Assembly (NCBI RefSeq): GCF_018402695.1
Contig: NZ_JAGYIM010000016.1
Span: forward strand, 434,001-498,000
DNA: 64,000 bases
Direction of reading: 5' to 3'
Source of the DNA: Arsukibacterium sp.
GTDB taxonomy: Bacteria; Pseudomonadota; Gammaproteobacteria; Enterobacterales; Alteromonadaceae
Shown here piece after piece: positions 8,860 through 16,844 of this stretch. Numbering within the stretch: the first letter of the stretch is position 1; every line of letters begins with the position of its first letter. The notes beneath the pieces were generated by a model. It worked only from the letters and a program-made list of their open reading frames with translations, did no database searches and was not told where the DNA came from. The position numbers were made by a program, and so were the translations under genes.

Positions 8860-11800
8860 ATGAATAAGCACTTTAATCCACCCCGCTTTGCGCGTTCAGC
8901 GATATCATTATGTATTGCAACTACATTGGGGATGATAACGGCTGGTATCGCGCACGCCCAAGAAACCCAGGAAGAAAAAGAGAAAGCGGTTGAAGTGATC
9001 AACATTACCGGTTCTCGCATTCCATCTGACCCGAATGTGATGTCTTCAGTACCCATGCAATCACTTGATAGTAAAGATATTGCCCGCTCTGGTGAACTGA
9101 ACCTGGCAGACATTGTTAACGACATCCCGGCACTCATATCGTCAACTACCGCAGAGAATACTGACACAGGTGCAAACGCCCTCAATTTACGTGGCTTAGG
9201 TAGCGCACGGACGCTAACCCTGGTCAATGGTCGTCGTCATGTAGCTGGTTTCCGCGGCACCTCAGCGGTTGATGTCGGCACTATTCCCAGAGCTCTTGTA
9301 GAACGTGTGGAAGTAACTACCGGTGGTGCTTCAGCGGTTTATGGCGCAGACGCGGTAACCGGCGTAGTTAACTTTATTCTAAAAGATGATTTTGAAGGTG
9401 TTCAGTTAAATGTCGTTGGTGCGGTACCTGAAGAAGCCGGTGGCTCCTCTTTCGCGTTCGACGGCGCATTTGGTCAGAATTTTAATAATGATAAAGGCAA
9501 TATTGTATTAACCCTTTCGCTCGAGAAAGAAGAAGAGCTTTTGCATGGCGACCGCAGCTGGTCGCGCAATAACGGTTTAGGTGCCGTAGTACCAAATCCA
9601 GATTACGATGAAAATGACCCCAACAGCCCACAACGTATCTTAGCAACTGACGTGCGCTACTGGCTATCGTCTAATGACGGTTCGATCGCACCGACTTTTG
9701 GTGGTAGAGATGTACTCTATGTCGATATCAATAATAACGGCATTCCTGACTGCCAGGAATCACAAGGTGGCAGAGCCAGCTTCCTGGCGGGTTGTTGGTT
9801 AACTAACCCCGATGGCAGCATTCGGGTCAATCAGGACGGTCCAATCTACGATGGCTTATTAAGCAGCGGTGGTGATGGCGCGAAGTTTAACTTCGATAAT
9901 GATACCTTGATGCCAACCACAGACAAGGCCGTGGTTAACCTGAATGGTAACTATCAGCTAACTGATGACCTTAATGCGTTTTTTGAAGCTAAATACGTTA
10001 AAGCTGAAACCGCATTCTATGAAGAATATGACTCATACTACGATACGCTATTCATTCAAGCAGATAACCCGTTTATACCCACTCAATTACAACCGGTTGT
10101 GGACCAAACCGGTGGGTTACTGCTTACCCAAGATGCTTATACCTGGGATGATGATGAAACCAATTATACCCGCGAAACCACGCGCTTTGTTGCGGGTCTG
10201 GAATGGTACTATCATTTAGATCACTCACTGGAATTTGTGGTTAACCACGGTCGGTTTAAAAACACCACCGATTACTCAGACCAAATGACGGACAGGGTTT
10301 TTGCTTCGATGGACGCTGTGATGGGCCCTAATGGCGTAGCCGTTTGTCGTTCTGACCTCGACCCGAACGCAGCCTACGAGATTGACTATTTTGCCTTTAA
10401 TGTGAACTATGCAGACGGTAACTTCTTCAGTGATCGCTACTATACCTTTACACCTGGCGATGGTCAGTGTGCGCCATTAAATCCATTTGGTGCGGGTGCA
10501 ATCAGTCAAGCAGCGAAAGACTTTATTACTGCGCGCAAGCAAGACCAACTAACGATTGAACAAACGGTGATTTCACTTACCGGTGTCGGCCAATTTGAAG
10601 TGTTTGAAAGTTTCCTTGATGGTGCGATTGGTTATGCAACCGGCCTTGAATATCGCGAAGAATCCAGTGACAACCGTCTGGATCCGCTAGAGCTAGGCAT
10701 TTTACCGCAAGGTACTTCATTTACCCCTGGGGCATTAGTGAGCGATGTATCGCCGTGGTTAAACTTTCTCACGGGTATAGACAACGTCAAACAGTTTAAT
10801 ACCGCCGGTAAATATGATGTTATCGATGCGTTCCTTGAAGTCAGATTACCGATATTTTTCGATCGTGAATTTGCCTATGAGTTTACGGTTGATGGTGCAG
10901 TCAGAGTCGCCGACTACTCAACTCTGGGTCAGGCAACAACTTGGAAATTCGGTTTCTCCTATAGCCCAGTACAGAGCTTAAACATTCGCGGTACTATTTC
11001 GGAAGCTGTAAGAGCACCAAACATTACTGAATTGTTCGATCCGCAACTCCCAATCACCATTAACTTGAATACAGATCCATGTGATCCTAATAACATCGCT
11101 GCAGGCACCTCATTCAGACAAGCAAACTGTGTGGCAGATTTACAAGCCTTAGGTGTACCGACCGAAGATATTCTTGATGCTGACGGCAATTATATCTGGC
11201 TCAACCCTCTGACTGCTCGCTTCTCAGGTACTGAAGGCGGTAATCCGGATCTGGATGTTGAAACAGCTGAGACAATAACTCTGGGTGCAGTATTTAGACC
11301 GACATTTATTGAAGGACTTACTGTCACGCTAGATTATTGGGATGTGAAAATTGAAGATGCGATTGCGGCTGTTGGCGCAGCAGAAATCCTCAATGGTTGC
11401 TATGATTCAGAAAACTTCCCTGCACTAGGCTTCTGTGACCAATTCTCACGACGCGCTGACGGTGGTTTAAACGACCTTACTACCGGTGATTCGAATTTCG
11501 CACGTGTTGAAGCCGACGGTATTGATTTTTCTGTTAACTATCAATTTAGTGTTGCAGAGAATGATTTTGGTATCACTTTAGTGGGTACACGACAAGAATC
11601 GCTTAATCGCTTTTTCAATCCACTCGACCCGAACGATGTGAACGTCGTTCTGGAAGAAATTCAGGTTCCGAAAACCTCGGGCAATCTTGAGTTAAGCTGG
11701 ACACGTGGCGACGTCAATGTTGCTTGGCAGACCACCTATCAGAGCCGTCAAGCTTATGGCACTGTCGAAAGCTCACTAGGCATTAACGGCAATGCGCCGT

Positions 11801-12000
11801 TATATGGCCAACCGGGTAATGGCTTCTTTGGCAGTACAGTGATCCACGATATTAATGCAAGCTATACATACAGCGATGATATCGTGATATTTGGCGGTAT
11901 CAATAACGTCGCTGATAAATCACCGTTTGTTACACAAGAAGCGTGGCCTGTTGGCCCCAGAGGAAGAACATTCTTCTTGGGTGTTAATTACACCATGTAA
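8860..12000 (+). CDS. TonB-dependent outer membrane receptor
   Basis: A 1046-residue outer membrane receptor for TonB-energised uptake. The ATG at 8860 has CAGGAG upstream. The signal peptide ends around AGIAHAQE. A short linker contains EVINITGSR, the usual start of the plug, followed by plug motifs LNLRGLGSARTLTLVNGRRH and YGADAVTGVVNFILK. A long 22-strand barrel region ends with FFLGVNYTM, a typical terminal beta strand with an aromatic residue near the end. It is larger than siderophore receptors and similar to the oligosaccharide or peptide receptors of Alteromonadales. The substrate is unknown; the preceding sulfotransferase is the only functional hint. Confidence 0.92.
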   Translation: MNKHFNPPRFARSAISLCIATTLGMITAGIAHAQETQEEKEKAVEVINITGSRIPSDPNVMSSVPMQSLDSKDIARSGELNLADIVNDIPALISSTTAENTDTGANALNLRGLGSARTLTLVNGRRHVAGFRGTSAVDVGTIPRALVERVEVTTGGASAVYGADAVTGVVNFILKDDFEGVQLNVVGAVPEEAGGSSFAFDGAFGQNFNNDKGNIVLTLSLEKEEELLHGDRSWSRNNGLGAVVPNPDYDENDPNSPQRILATDVRYWLSSNDGSIAPTFGGRDVLYVDINNNGIPDCQESQGGRASFLAGCWLTNPDGSIRVNQDGPIYDGLLSSGGDGAKFNFDNDTLMPTTDKAVVNLNGNYQLTDDLNAFFEAKYVKAETAFYEEYDSYYDTLFIQADNPFIPTQLQPVVDQTGGLLLTQDAYTWDDDETNYTRETTRFVAGLEWYYHLDHSLEFVVNHGRFKNTTDYSDQMTDRVFASMDAVMGPNGVAVCRSDLDPNAAYEIDYFAFNVNYADGNFFSDRYYTFTPGDGQCAPLNPFGAGAISQAAKDFITARKQDQLTIEQTVISLTGVGQFEVFESFLDGAIGYATGLEYREESSDNRLDPLELGILPQGTSFTPGALVSDVSPWLNFLTGIDNVKQFNTAGKYDVIDAFLEVRLPIFFDREFAYEFTVDGAVRVADYSTLGQATTWKFGFSYSPVQSLNIRGTISEAVRAPNITELFDPQLPITINLNTDPCDPNNIAAGTSFRQANCVADLQALGVPTEDILDADGNYIWLNPLTARFSGTEGGNPDLDVETAETITLGAVFRPTFIEGLTVTLDYWDVKIEDAIAAVGAAEILNGCYDSENFPALGFCDQFSRRADGGLNDLTTGDSNFARVEADGIDFSVNYQFSVAENDFGITLVGTRQESLNRFFNPLDPNDVNVVLEEIQVPKTSGNLELSWTRGDVNVAWQTTYQSRQAYGTVESSLGINGNAPLYGQPGNGFFGSTVIHDINASYTYSDDIVIFGGINNVADKSPFVTQEAWPVGPRGRTFFLGVNYTM

Positions 12001-12043
12001 GGTGAACACGTAAAATTAACGTGAAATTATAGCGTTGAAAATA

Positions 12044-12076
12044 GATGCATGAGGTACATAGTGCCTCATGCATCTT
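12044..12076 (+). terminator. Terminator after TonB receptor
   Basis: An 11-bp perfect stem GATGCATGAGG / CCTCATGCATC with a 9-nt loop, followed by a weak T-rich tract (TTACTCTCC). It lies 44 nt after the receptor stop. Confidence 0.65.
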
Positions 12077-12244
12077 ACTCTCCTTCATCGATTTACGTCG
12101 TACTTCAACTTTTGTTTCTTTAAAGTTGCATGGTTTCCTAACTTGAATCAATGAAAGGGATTGTTATGCGCAATTTTTATACGCAAGAAATCTGCGCTAT
12201 ACTTCTGTGCAATGTAAATCGAGTTAACCTGGTTGGAGCTTGCC

Positions 12245-12475
12245 ATGAGCCAGAATACCAAAGCGGCTTGTAATACCTCTGTCGATGCAGCTTTGCTGGC
12301 TGAGGCTAAGGCGCTGAAGATCAGCCCATCTGTTGTTCTGGAACAGGCATTGCGTGATGCAGTGAGTCAAGCGAAAGCAGATTTATGGCGGGCACAGAGT
12401 GCCGATGCCATCGCAACTTATAACCAACAAATTGCAGAGCATGGTACCTTTGCTGAGCGGCTAGGGCAGATCTAG
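12245..12475 (+). CDS. ccdA: CcdA-family antitoxin
   Basis: About 76 residues from ATG 12245, preceded by GGAG at good spacing. The N-terminal half looks like a ribbon-helix-helix DNA-binding domain (NTSVDAALLAEAKALKISPS), and the C-terminal half ends with AIATYNQQIAEHGTFAERL, very like the toxin-binding tail of CcdA proteins. Its stop codon overlaps the toxin start by one base (TAGTG). CcdA binds CcdB and, in the complex, represses its own promoter. It lies between a TonB receptor and cassette B in an accessory block. Confidence 0.85.
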   Translation: MSQNTKAACNTSVDAALLAEAKALKISPSVVLEQALRDAVSQAKADLWRAQSADAIATYNQQIAEHGTFAERLGQI

Positions 12476-12768
12476 TGCTGCAGCAATTTGGCGTTGCCCG
12501 TATCGATCAGCAGCTGGTGGTAGTGCTTACTAATACCCTGTTTCATGAGATTGATGCTTTGTTGGTAGCAGTAATTAAGCCGAAGAATACACAGGCTCTG
12601 CTGACCCCATTTCATCTTCCGGTGCGGATTTACGAGCAAGCTTACTTTATCGATTTGCTTGATATTGCAACTGTTTCTACTAAACGTTTAAAAACTACTG
12701 ATATAACTTTGCAGCAGTATCGGCAACAAATTAAAGCTGGCCTGGATCTACTGATTGACGGTTTCTGA
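12475..12768 (+). CDS. ccdB: CcdB-family toxin
   Basis: 97 residues from a GTG that overlaps the ccdA stop codon. CcdB poisons DNA gyrase by trapping its cleaved complex. The pattern fits: short N-terminal strand, hydrophobic strand VVVLTNTLFHEIDALLVAVI, PVRIYEQAYFIDLLDIATVS, and the C-terminal helix QQIKAGLDLLIDGF, which aligns with the DIKNAINLMFWGI end of F-plasmid CcdB. Length is close to the usual 100-105. The gyrase-poisoning C-terminal Trp-Gly-Ile is replaced by Asp-Gly-Phe, so the activity is uncertain. Confidence 0.78.
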   Translation: MLQQFGVARIDQQLVVVLTNTLFHEIDALLVAVIKPKNTQALLTPFHLPVRIYEQAYFIDLLDIATVSTKRLKTTDITLQQYRQQIKAGLDLLIDGF

Positions 12769-12774
12769 CAATTG

Positions 12775-12829
12775 CCAGTTTTGCTGTGCAAACGCCGTAA
12801 ATCTGCTGCCGGGCTAAAAACCCCCGCTG
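12775..12829. repeat. 3' flank of cassette B, homologous to 4746-4805
   Basis: Near-copy of the flank at 4746-4805, with TGCCAGTTTTGC, AAATCTG and GGGCTAAAAACC in the same order and spacing. It marks the end of the duplicated segment just after ccdB. Confidence 0.65.
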
Positions 12830-13056
12830 TTACTCAAATTGCCAGCATTCAAATACCAATTGCCCAGAGGGATACGGCTCAGCTTTATCGTCATAATGCA
12901 GCAGCTCCAACCTGAATCCAGCGGGATCAGGTTACAGCTAAGCTCCAGTTCTGTGATGCTGGCACGTGCGGTGGTGGTAGAAAGCATGGCAAGTGATGCT
13001 AAGACAAGCAATCCGATAGATTTTCTGAAAATGTGGTTCTTTAGCTGATATTTCAT
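12814..13056 (-). pseudogene. Internally deleted secreted-protein gene, cassette B
   Basis: Remnant of a paralogue of the 4806-5237 gene. The start encodes a signal peptide and LSCNLIPLD, matching LSCHLIPLD of the paralogue. The DNA then jumps directly to the sequence for the end of the protein: bases 12832-12905 match the 3' end of the intact gene, which would read RLELLHYDDKAEPYPSGQ. Some 80 codons between are missing and the join is out of frame, so the current reading ends in unrelated residues (SGWSCCIMTIKLSR). The natural stop was at 12830. A recombination or deletion relic. Confidence 0.75.
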
Positions 13057-13616
13057 TGCTGTTTGTCATATTGTCGCTTTAACTGGATTTGGAGCATCCG
13101 TTCCACTTGTTGCGTTTCCTCGGGCGTACCTCGGCTGATAACACGCCTGATTTCCGGGCTATAGCACAACGTTTCACTTTTCACCCAGGCTGTGTAAGTC
13201 AGGCGATTGGATAATAATGTGCCGGCAGGACAAGGTTGATAACCTTGCTGCTTTGCCTGGTTATCCCAGCCTTTGCTAAAAAACATTTTCCCCGCAAATA
13301 CACCAACCAAACTTAGTAAAATCGCAACAGTGCAGAATTTAATAATGCCGCTTTTGTATTGTTGGCCTTTACTACCAGCAAACAACAACAATGTCAGTGC
13401 GAGAAACAGCACTGCAAGTGTTGCCAGGCCGGCAATTACTCCAGGGATATAGCCTGACGAATAGCTAATGACAATAAGTTGCTGGTCACTTATTAATAAA
13501 TCACGTTGGCTGGCCCAGTCGCTTTGTAGCATCCAAAACAATACCAGCGCCAGCAAACTGCAGAAGGCGGCAATGCCAATGCCGTATGAAACTGCTTTGG
13601 GTTTGTTAATAGTCAT
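13053..13616 (-). CDS. Membrane protein, putative immunity protein B2
   Basis: About 187 residues from ATG 13616 (a TTG at 13622 is the alternative). Three hydrophobic segments lie at about residues 12-31, 56-80 and 94-113, followed by a C-terminal domain with KQQGYQPCPAG and a later Cys (SETLCYSP), then a charged tail. The QGY-x2-C signature is shared with the neighbouring protein at 13641 and the cassette A protein at 5222. It lies 24 nt downstream of the 13641-14171 gene on the same strand. Possibly a second immunity-type protein; the function is inferred from context only. Confidence 0.6.
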   Translation of the reverse strand: MTINKPKAVSYGIGIAAFCSLLALVLFWMLQSDWASQRDLLISDQQLIVISYSSGYIPGVIAGLATLAVLFLALTLLLFAGSKGQQYKSGIIKFCTVAILLSLVGVFAGKMFFSKGWDNQAKQQGYQPCPAGTLLSNRLTYTAWVKSETLCYSPEIRRVISRGTPEETQQVERMLQIQLKRQYDKQQ

Positions 13617-13640
13617 TTGCAACTGCTTAAATCTAACCGA

Positions 13641-14171
13641 CTAACCAGATACAGGGTTATTGGTATTGAACTGTGGCAATAACCGACATTTTTGTCGGTC
13701 GGGAGACTCCGCACAGTCGGCGCGCGCCAGTTCAATGCAATGCTCTGGGGTATTGGTATAAACCATTACCTTATCGTGTAACCACTGACGTGATTGCAAC
13801 TCACATTCGCTATAACCCTGTGCTTGCAGGTAACTGGCCGAAGGGAAGTGAATAAGTTGCGGCAAAATTATCGCCAGGCCCAGCCCGATAAAAAATACCC
13901 GACTCGCCTGCTTATTTTGCCTTGCCGTTACAGCTTTACCCTGCAATTTGCGCCCGCCAAAATACAATAACATGCTGCCAATTAATGCTGCGCCTAAACA
14001 GTAAAAGGCACCTTTGTTTATAGTTACTGCTGCGGCATCAGCAAGCAGCCCATTTAGTAAAACCAGAAGGTAGTACCCAAAGTAGCCAAAGCCAAAAGCA
14101 GTTAGCAGTGCAAACAACGCCAAACCCATGGCAAGTTGCCACGGTGCCAGTTCGTTCTCATCTTTTTGCAT
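13641..14171 (-). CDS. Membrane protein, putative immunity protein B1
   Basis: A 176-residue protein with about three membrane segments (about 11-35, 49-67 and 85-105) and a C-terminal domain with QAQGYSECELQSRQW and several further Cys (EHCIELARADCAESPDRQKC). The start overlaps the stop of the effector-like gene by one base (TAATG), so translation is coupled. It has the same architecture and QGY-x2-C signature as the proteins at 5222 and 13053. It is a candidate immunity protein for the pore-former-like protein at 14171. Confidence 0.65.
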   Translation of the reverse strand: MQKDENELAPWQLAMGLALFALLTAFGFGYFGYYLLVLLNGLLADAAAVTINKGAFYCLGAALIGSMLLYFGGRKLQGKAVTARQNKQASRVFFIGLGLAIILPQLIHFPSASYLQAQGYSECELQSRQWLHDKVMVYTNTPEHCIELARADCAESPDRQKCRLLPQFNTNNPVSG

Positions 14172-15046
14172 TAATACAACCTTGGTGATAGGAAGCGATC
14201 TAATTGATGTTTAGCGGCATCAATAATAATTCTTCGCGCAGAATCAACAATGTAGTCAAGCACTGGTTTTGCTGCACGTGACGCAGTTTGTGATGCTCTG
14301 TTCTGTAAATCCCGGCGCAACTGTTGAGCGTAATTCTGTGATCTTTCAGAAAGCTCTTCTAATCCTCTGACAACTTTATCTGATATGCCAAAGCGTTCAT
14401 CTAAATAGTTAAGGGCTGGAGTTAATGCTAAACCTACTAGCACCACAGCAGCTATAGGGCCTACCGCAATACCTATGGCTGCGCCCACCGCAATAGCGCC
14501 CCAGGCTACACCTGCGGTAATTGCGACTTTTACAACATCAACGGCTAAGTAGCCAATCAGCTGAGTTAATGTAGCCTCGTCGCTTAAAAAGAAATCGGCG
14601 ATTCGGTAAGCGCCAACCAGGACAACGGTGAGAATTCCCCCCGATCTGACAGCGGCTTGTGCAGCATGCTTACCTAAACCCAGGGCCATTACCTGAGTAT
14701 TATTTGCCAGATAGCGGGTGCCGGTAAGTATTCTGCGTAACCCGGCGTGGCCTTTGAGAATTATGTAGGATTTGCCATTGTATGATTTAACATAGGCCTG
14801 CCCCAGTCCTCCTAAAGCATAACCGAGCTGCGCCAGTTTAGTCATATCTCCACCTAAGGCGAGGTAGTTAGCGCCGAACTCAATACTACCCTTTATTTGT
14901 TCCCACAAAGATTTGGGCTGAGTATTTTCCCTTGCTGCCTGGCTATTTACAATTTCATCCATCATTTCCGGTGAAATAACACAAACCTCGTGTTGGTTTT
15001 CTTGAATCACCCGTTGCATACAACGTTTCTGTTGATCCGTCAGCAT
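14171..15046 (-). CDS. Pore-former-like hydrophobic effector candidate B
   Basis: A 291-residue paralogue of the 5648-6400 product, with AAGGA before ATG 15046 and no signal peptide. The middle block GKSYIILKGHAGLRRILTGT matches the same block in A, then comes an Ala/Gly/Val-rich hydrophobic core of roughly residues 130-215 (VDVVKVAITAGVAWGAIAVG, VGPIAAVVLVGLALTPALNY), the LDERFG motif and a basic helical tail. The N-terminus (first 70 residues) is unrelated to A and includes Cys residues. The core resembles YafU-like or channel-forming domains. With two small membrane proteins downstream, a toxin-immunity role is plausible but unproven. Confidence 0.6.
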   Translation of the reverse strand: MLTDQQKRCMQRVIQENQHEVCVISPEMMDEIVNSQAARENTQPKSLWEQIKGSIEFGANYLALGGDMTKLAQLGYALGGLGQAYVKSYNGKSYIILKGHAGLRRILTGTRYLANNTQVMALGLGKHAAQAAVRSGGILTVVLVGAYRIADFFLSDEATLTQLIGYLAVDVVKVAITAGVAWGAIAVGAAIGIAVGPIAAVVLVGLALTPALNYLDERFGISDKVVRGLEELSERSQNYAQQLRRDLQNRASQTASRAAKPVLDYIVDSARRIIIDAAKHQLDRFLSPRLY

Positions 15047-15233
15047 AAAAATTCCTTATGATAGGCATACATTATCTAAAGGATTCTAAACGCGACATCT
15101 TATTTGTTCAAACTAAATTTACATTTAACTTTTTATGTTAATTAATTTGTGTCCGAGGGGGTAAGGGGCTCGTCTTTCTTTAGCACCCCGAATGCTCAAT
15201 AAAATGTTGGTTGGCCGTTCTCCAACCGGCTGC

Positions 15234-15479
15234 CTACCTAAACCTCACATGCTTTACATGCGGGTTAGCCACTGTTACCTGCAGCAGCACAATATCGTCC
15301 AGCAGCACCAGTCGCTTGGTATCTGCATGTATAATCACCAGGCATTCCTGTCGCTGGTCGTTGTAGCTGGTGGTGTCTGCTGTACCGGTAACTATTTCGC
15401 CGGAGCTTAGGGTTAGTTTAAGCGGGTAATGGTACAGGCAGACAATTTCCACATAATCATGTAGATCGCAGTTAAGCAT
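15234..15479 (-). CDS. rof: Rho-binding antiterminator Rof-like protein
   Basis: An 81-residue protein starting MLNCDLHDYVEIVCLYHYPL. This closely follows E. coli Rof/YaeO (INCDDYDNLELACQHHLMLT): NCD-x-x-DYxE near the start, then LTLSSGEIVTGTADTT, and a hydrophobic end LVLLDDIVLLQV, as expected for the Sm-like fold. Rof binds the transcription terminator Rho and inhibits it in the cytoplasm. It lies alone, 15 nt after the 15495 gene on the same strand. Confidence 0.85.
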   Translation of the reverse strand: MLNCDLHDYVEIVCLYHYPLKLTLSSGEIVTGTADTTSYNDQRQECLVIIHADTKRLVLLDDIVLLQVTVANPHVKHVRFR

Positions 15480-15494
15480 TACAACCTCATATTG

Positions 15495-16004
15495 TTAGTT
15501 ACTCAGGCTGTCGGGTTTGGGCAGGTGGATTATATGTTTACGAAAATTCAGTACGGTGCCGCTTAACGCATCGGTAACCACAAAGGCGATGGGTAAGGTC
15601 GGTTCGACATCCAGCACCACCTCAGCCTGAAAGCCTCTCTGGCGTAAAAATATGGCTGCGGCTTCGGCACTTTGCACCGGATCGGTTACCACTATGCCAA
15701 TACTGGAACTGGCATTAGCTACTTTTTTCAGCACATCAGCAGTGGGGTGATTAATAATGGTGCCGTCCCACATAATAGAGCGCAACACCCCATCGCTGTT
15801 TGCCTGAAAACGCTCAACGATGCCGTGCAAGGCCAGTAAATCGACTACTGCTGCTTTGGCTTCAACGCTGGGGGTGGAAAAAACACGCGATCCCGGATCG
15901 GGAAAAGGCAGTGGGTTGCGCTGCATAACCAGCGCCCAGGTCCAACTTAATAGCAATAAAAACAGGATGATAAACACGGAAAGCAGCCATTTTGGGATAT
16001 ACAT
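15495..16004 (-). CDS. Hypothetical membrane-anchored protein
   Basis: About 169 residues from ATG 16004 (MYIPKWLLSVFIILFLLLLS); an upstream in-frame start at 16025 would add seven residues. One N-terminal membrane helix is followed by a soluble alpha/beta-looking domain (IGIVVTDPVQSAEAAAIFLR, GFQAEVVLDVEPTLP), presumably periplasmic. No family recognised. It lies just upstream of rof on the same strand and may be co-transcribed with it. Confidence 0.6.
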   Translation of the reverse strand: MYIPKWLLSVFIILFLLLLSWTWALVMQRNPLPFPDPGSRVFSTPSVEAKAAVVDLLALHGIVERFQANSDGVLRSIMWDGTIINHPTADVLKKVANASSSIGIVVTDPVQSAEAAAIFLRQRGFQAEVVLDVEPTLPIAFVVTDALSGTVLNFRKHIIHLPKPDSLSN

Positions 16005-16178
16005 AACCACCTCGTTCAGAAGCATGCAAACAATAAAGAAACAACTGCAGAATGCTCATACCTATAGCTTACAAAAATCACTTTCGCCATACTGTCAGTC
16101 TCTGTTTGTGAGTGACTCCATCTTCAACCGTGTTTGCCTTTAGTGTACTGACAACCTGACGCAAATGGTTCTGGCTGC

Positions 16179-16745
16179 TTATTGCTCGTCAACCTGTTCG
16201 TCATCCCCCTGATCGAGCTGGAGCATGGTTGTCATAATGTCAGTAATTTTTTGCTGGTGTTGTTTTAATGCTGCTTTATCGTCATCGCTCAGGCAGGACA
16301 AAATGATCTCCCGGGTTTGTGTAAGCATTGCTAACTGCTGAGTAAAGTCCTGCTGCAGTTCTGCTGAGCGGCCTGGGTTGTTTTGCAATTGCTGATTGTA
16401 GATTGCAATAACCTCTTCCAGCCAGGGCAGGGTGATTTTGGCACTAAGCTCGGTATATTGCGCCCCCGATTTGAAGCCATGTTGGTTTATTATTGCCTCA
16501 AACCGGGAGGTAAAGTCGGCAGAGTGTTCTGCCTGTTGAATAGACTGATAGTGTTGCTGCCAGTTGCAGTGTGCCCGTGGCTGCCAGTCACTCAGCTCTC
16601 TTTCAACTTGCTGTTCCAGTTGGTGGATAGCTGGAAAGCTGGCGTGGTAGCGGTCCAGATTCTCCAGGGTAATTACGCTGGCAGCCTGACAGCTGAAAGC
16701 CACTATGCCGGTTACCAGTAGGGTGGTTTTAATTAAATTATGCAT
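16179..16745 (-). CDS. Hypothetical secreted helical protein
   Basis: About 188 residues from ATG 16745, chosen because it starts a good signal peptide (MHNLIKTTLLVTGIVAFSCQ, cleavage near QAAS); the longer reading frame upstream overlaps the divergent VTT gene and is unlikely. The mature protein is Gln/Glu-rich and helical, with two Cys (HCNWQQ and LSCLSDDD) that may pair, and ends in an acidic tail. No family recognised. The ATG is about 100 nt from the divergent gene at 16845. Confidence 0.6.
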   Translation of the reverse strand: MHNLIKTTLLVTGIVAFSCQAASVITLENLDRYHASFPAIHQLEQQVERELSDWQPRAHCNWQQHYQSIQQAEHSADFTSRFEAIINQHGFKSGAQYTELSAKITLPWLEEVIAIYNQQLQNNPGRSAELQQDFTQQLAMLTQTREIILSCLSDDDKAALKQHQQKITDIMTTMLQLDQGDDEQVDEQ

Positions 16746-16844
16746 ATTTAGTCCCGCAACGGCTGCTAAAAATGTTAATTTATCGTAATTTAAAGGCAAT
16801 ATAAAGTACAAAAAACCACCATAGCAGGAGGCGGATGCGATACG

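Noticed and set aside
9965-10219. 84-codon ORF within the TonB receptor gene
   Set aside because: Out-of-frame shadow of the receptor coding sequence.
4735-12840. Integron-type cassette array with attC sites
   Set aside because: The accessory genes lie on one strand and short flanks repeat, but the flanks lack the paired RYYYAAC and GTTRRRY core sites expected for attC, and no integrase is present.
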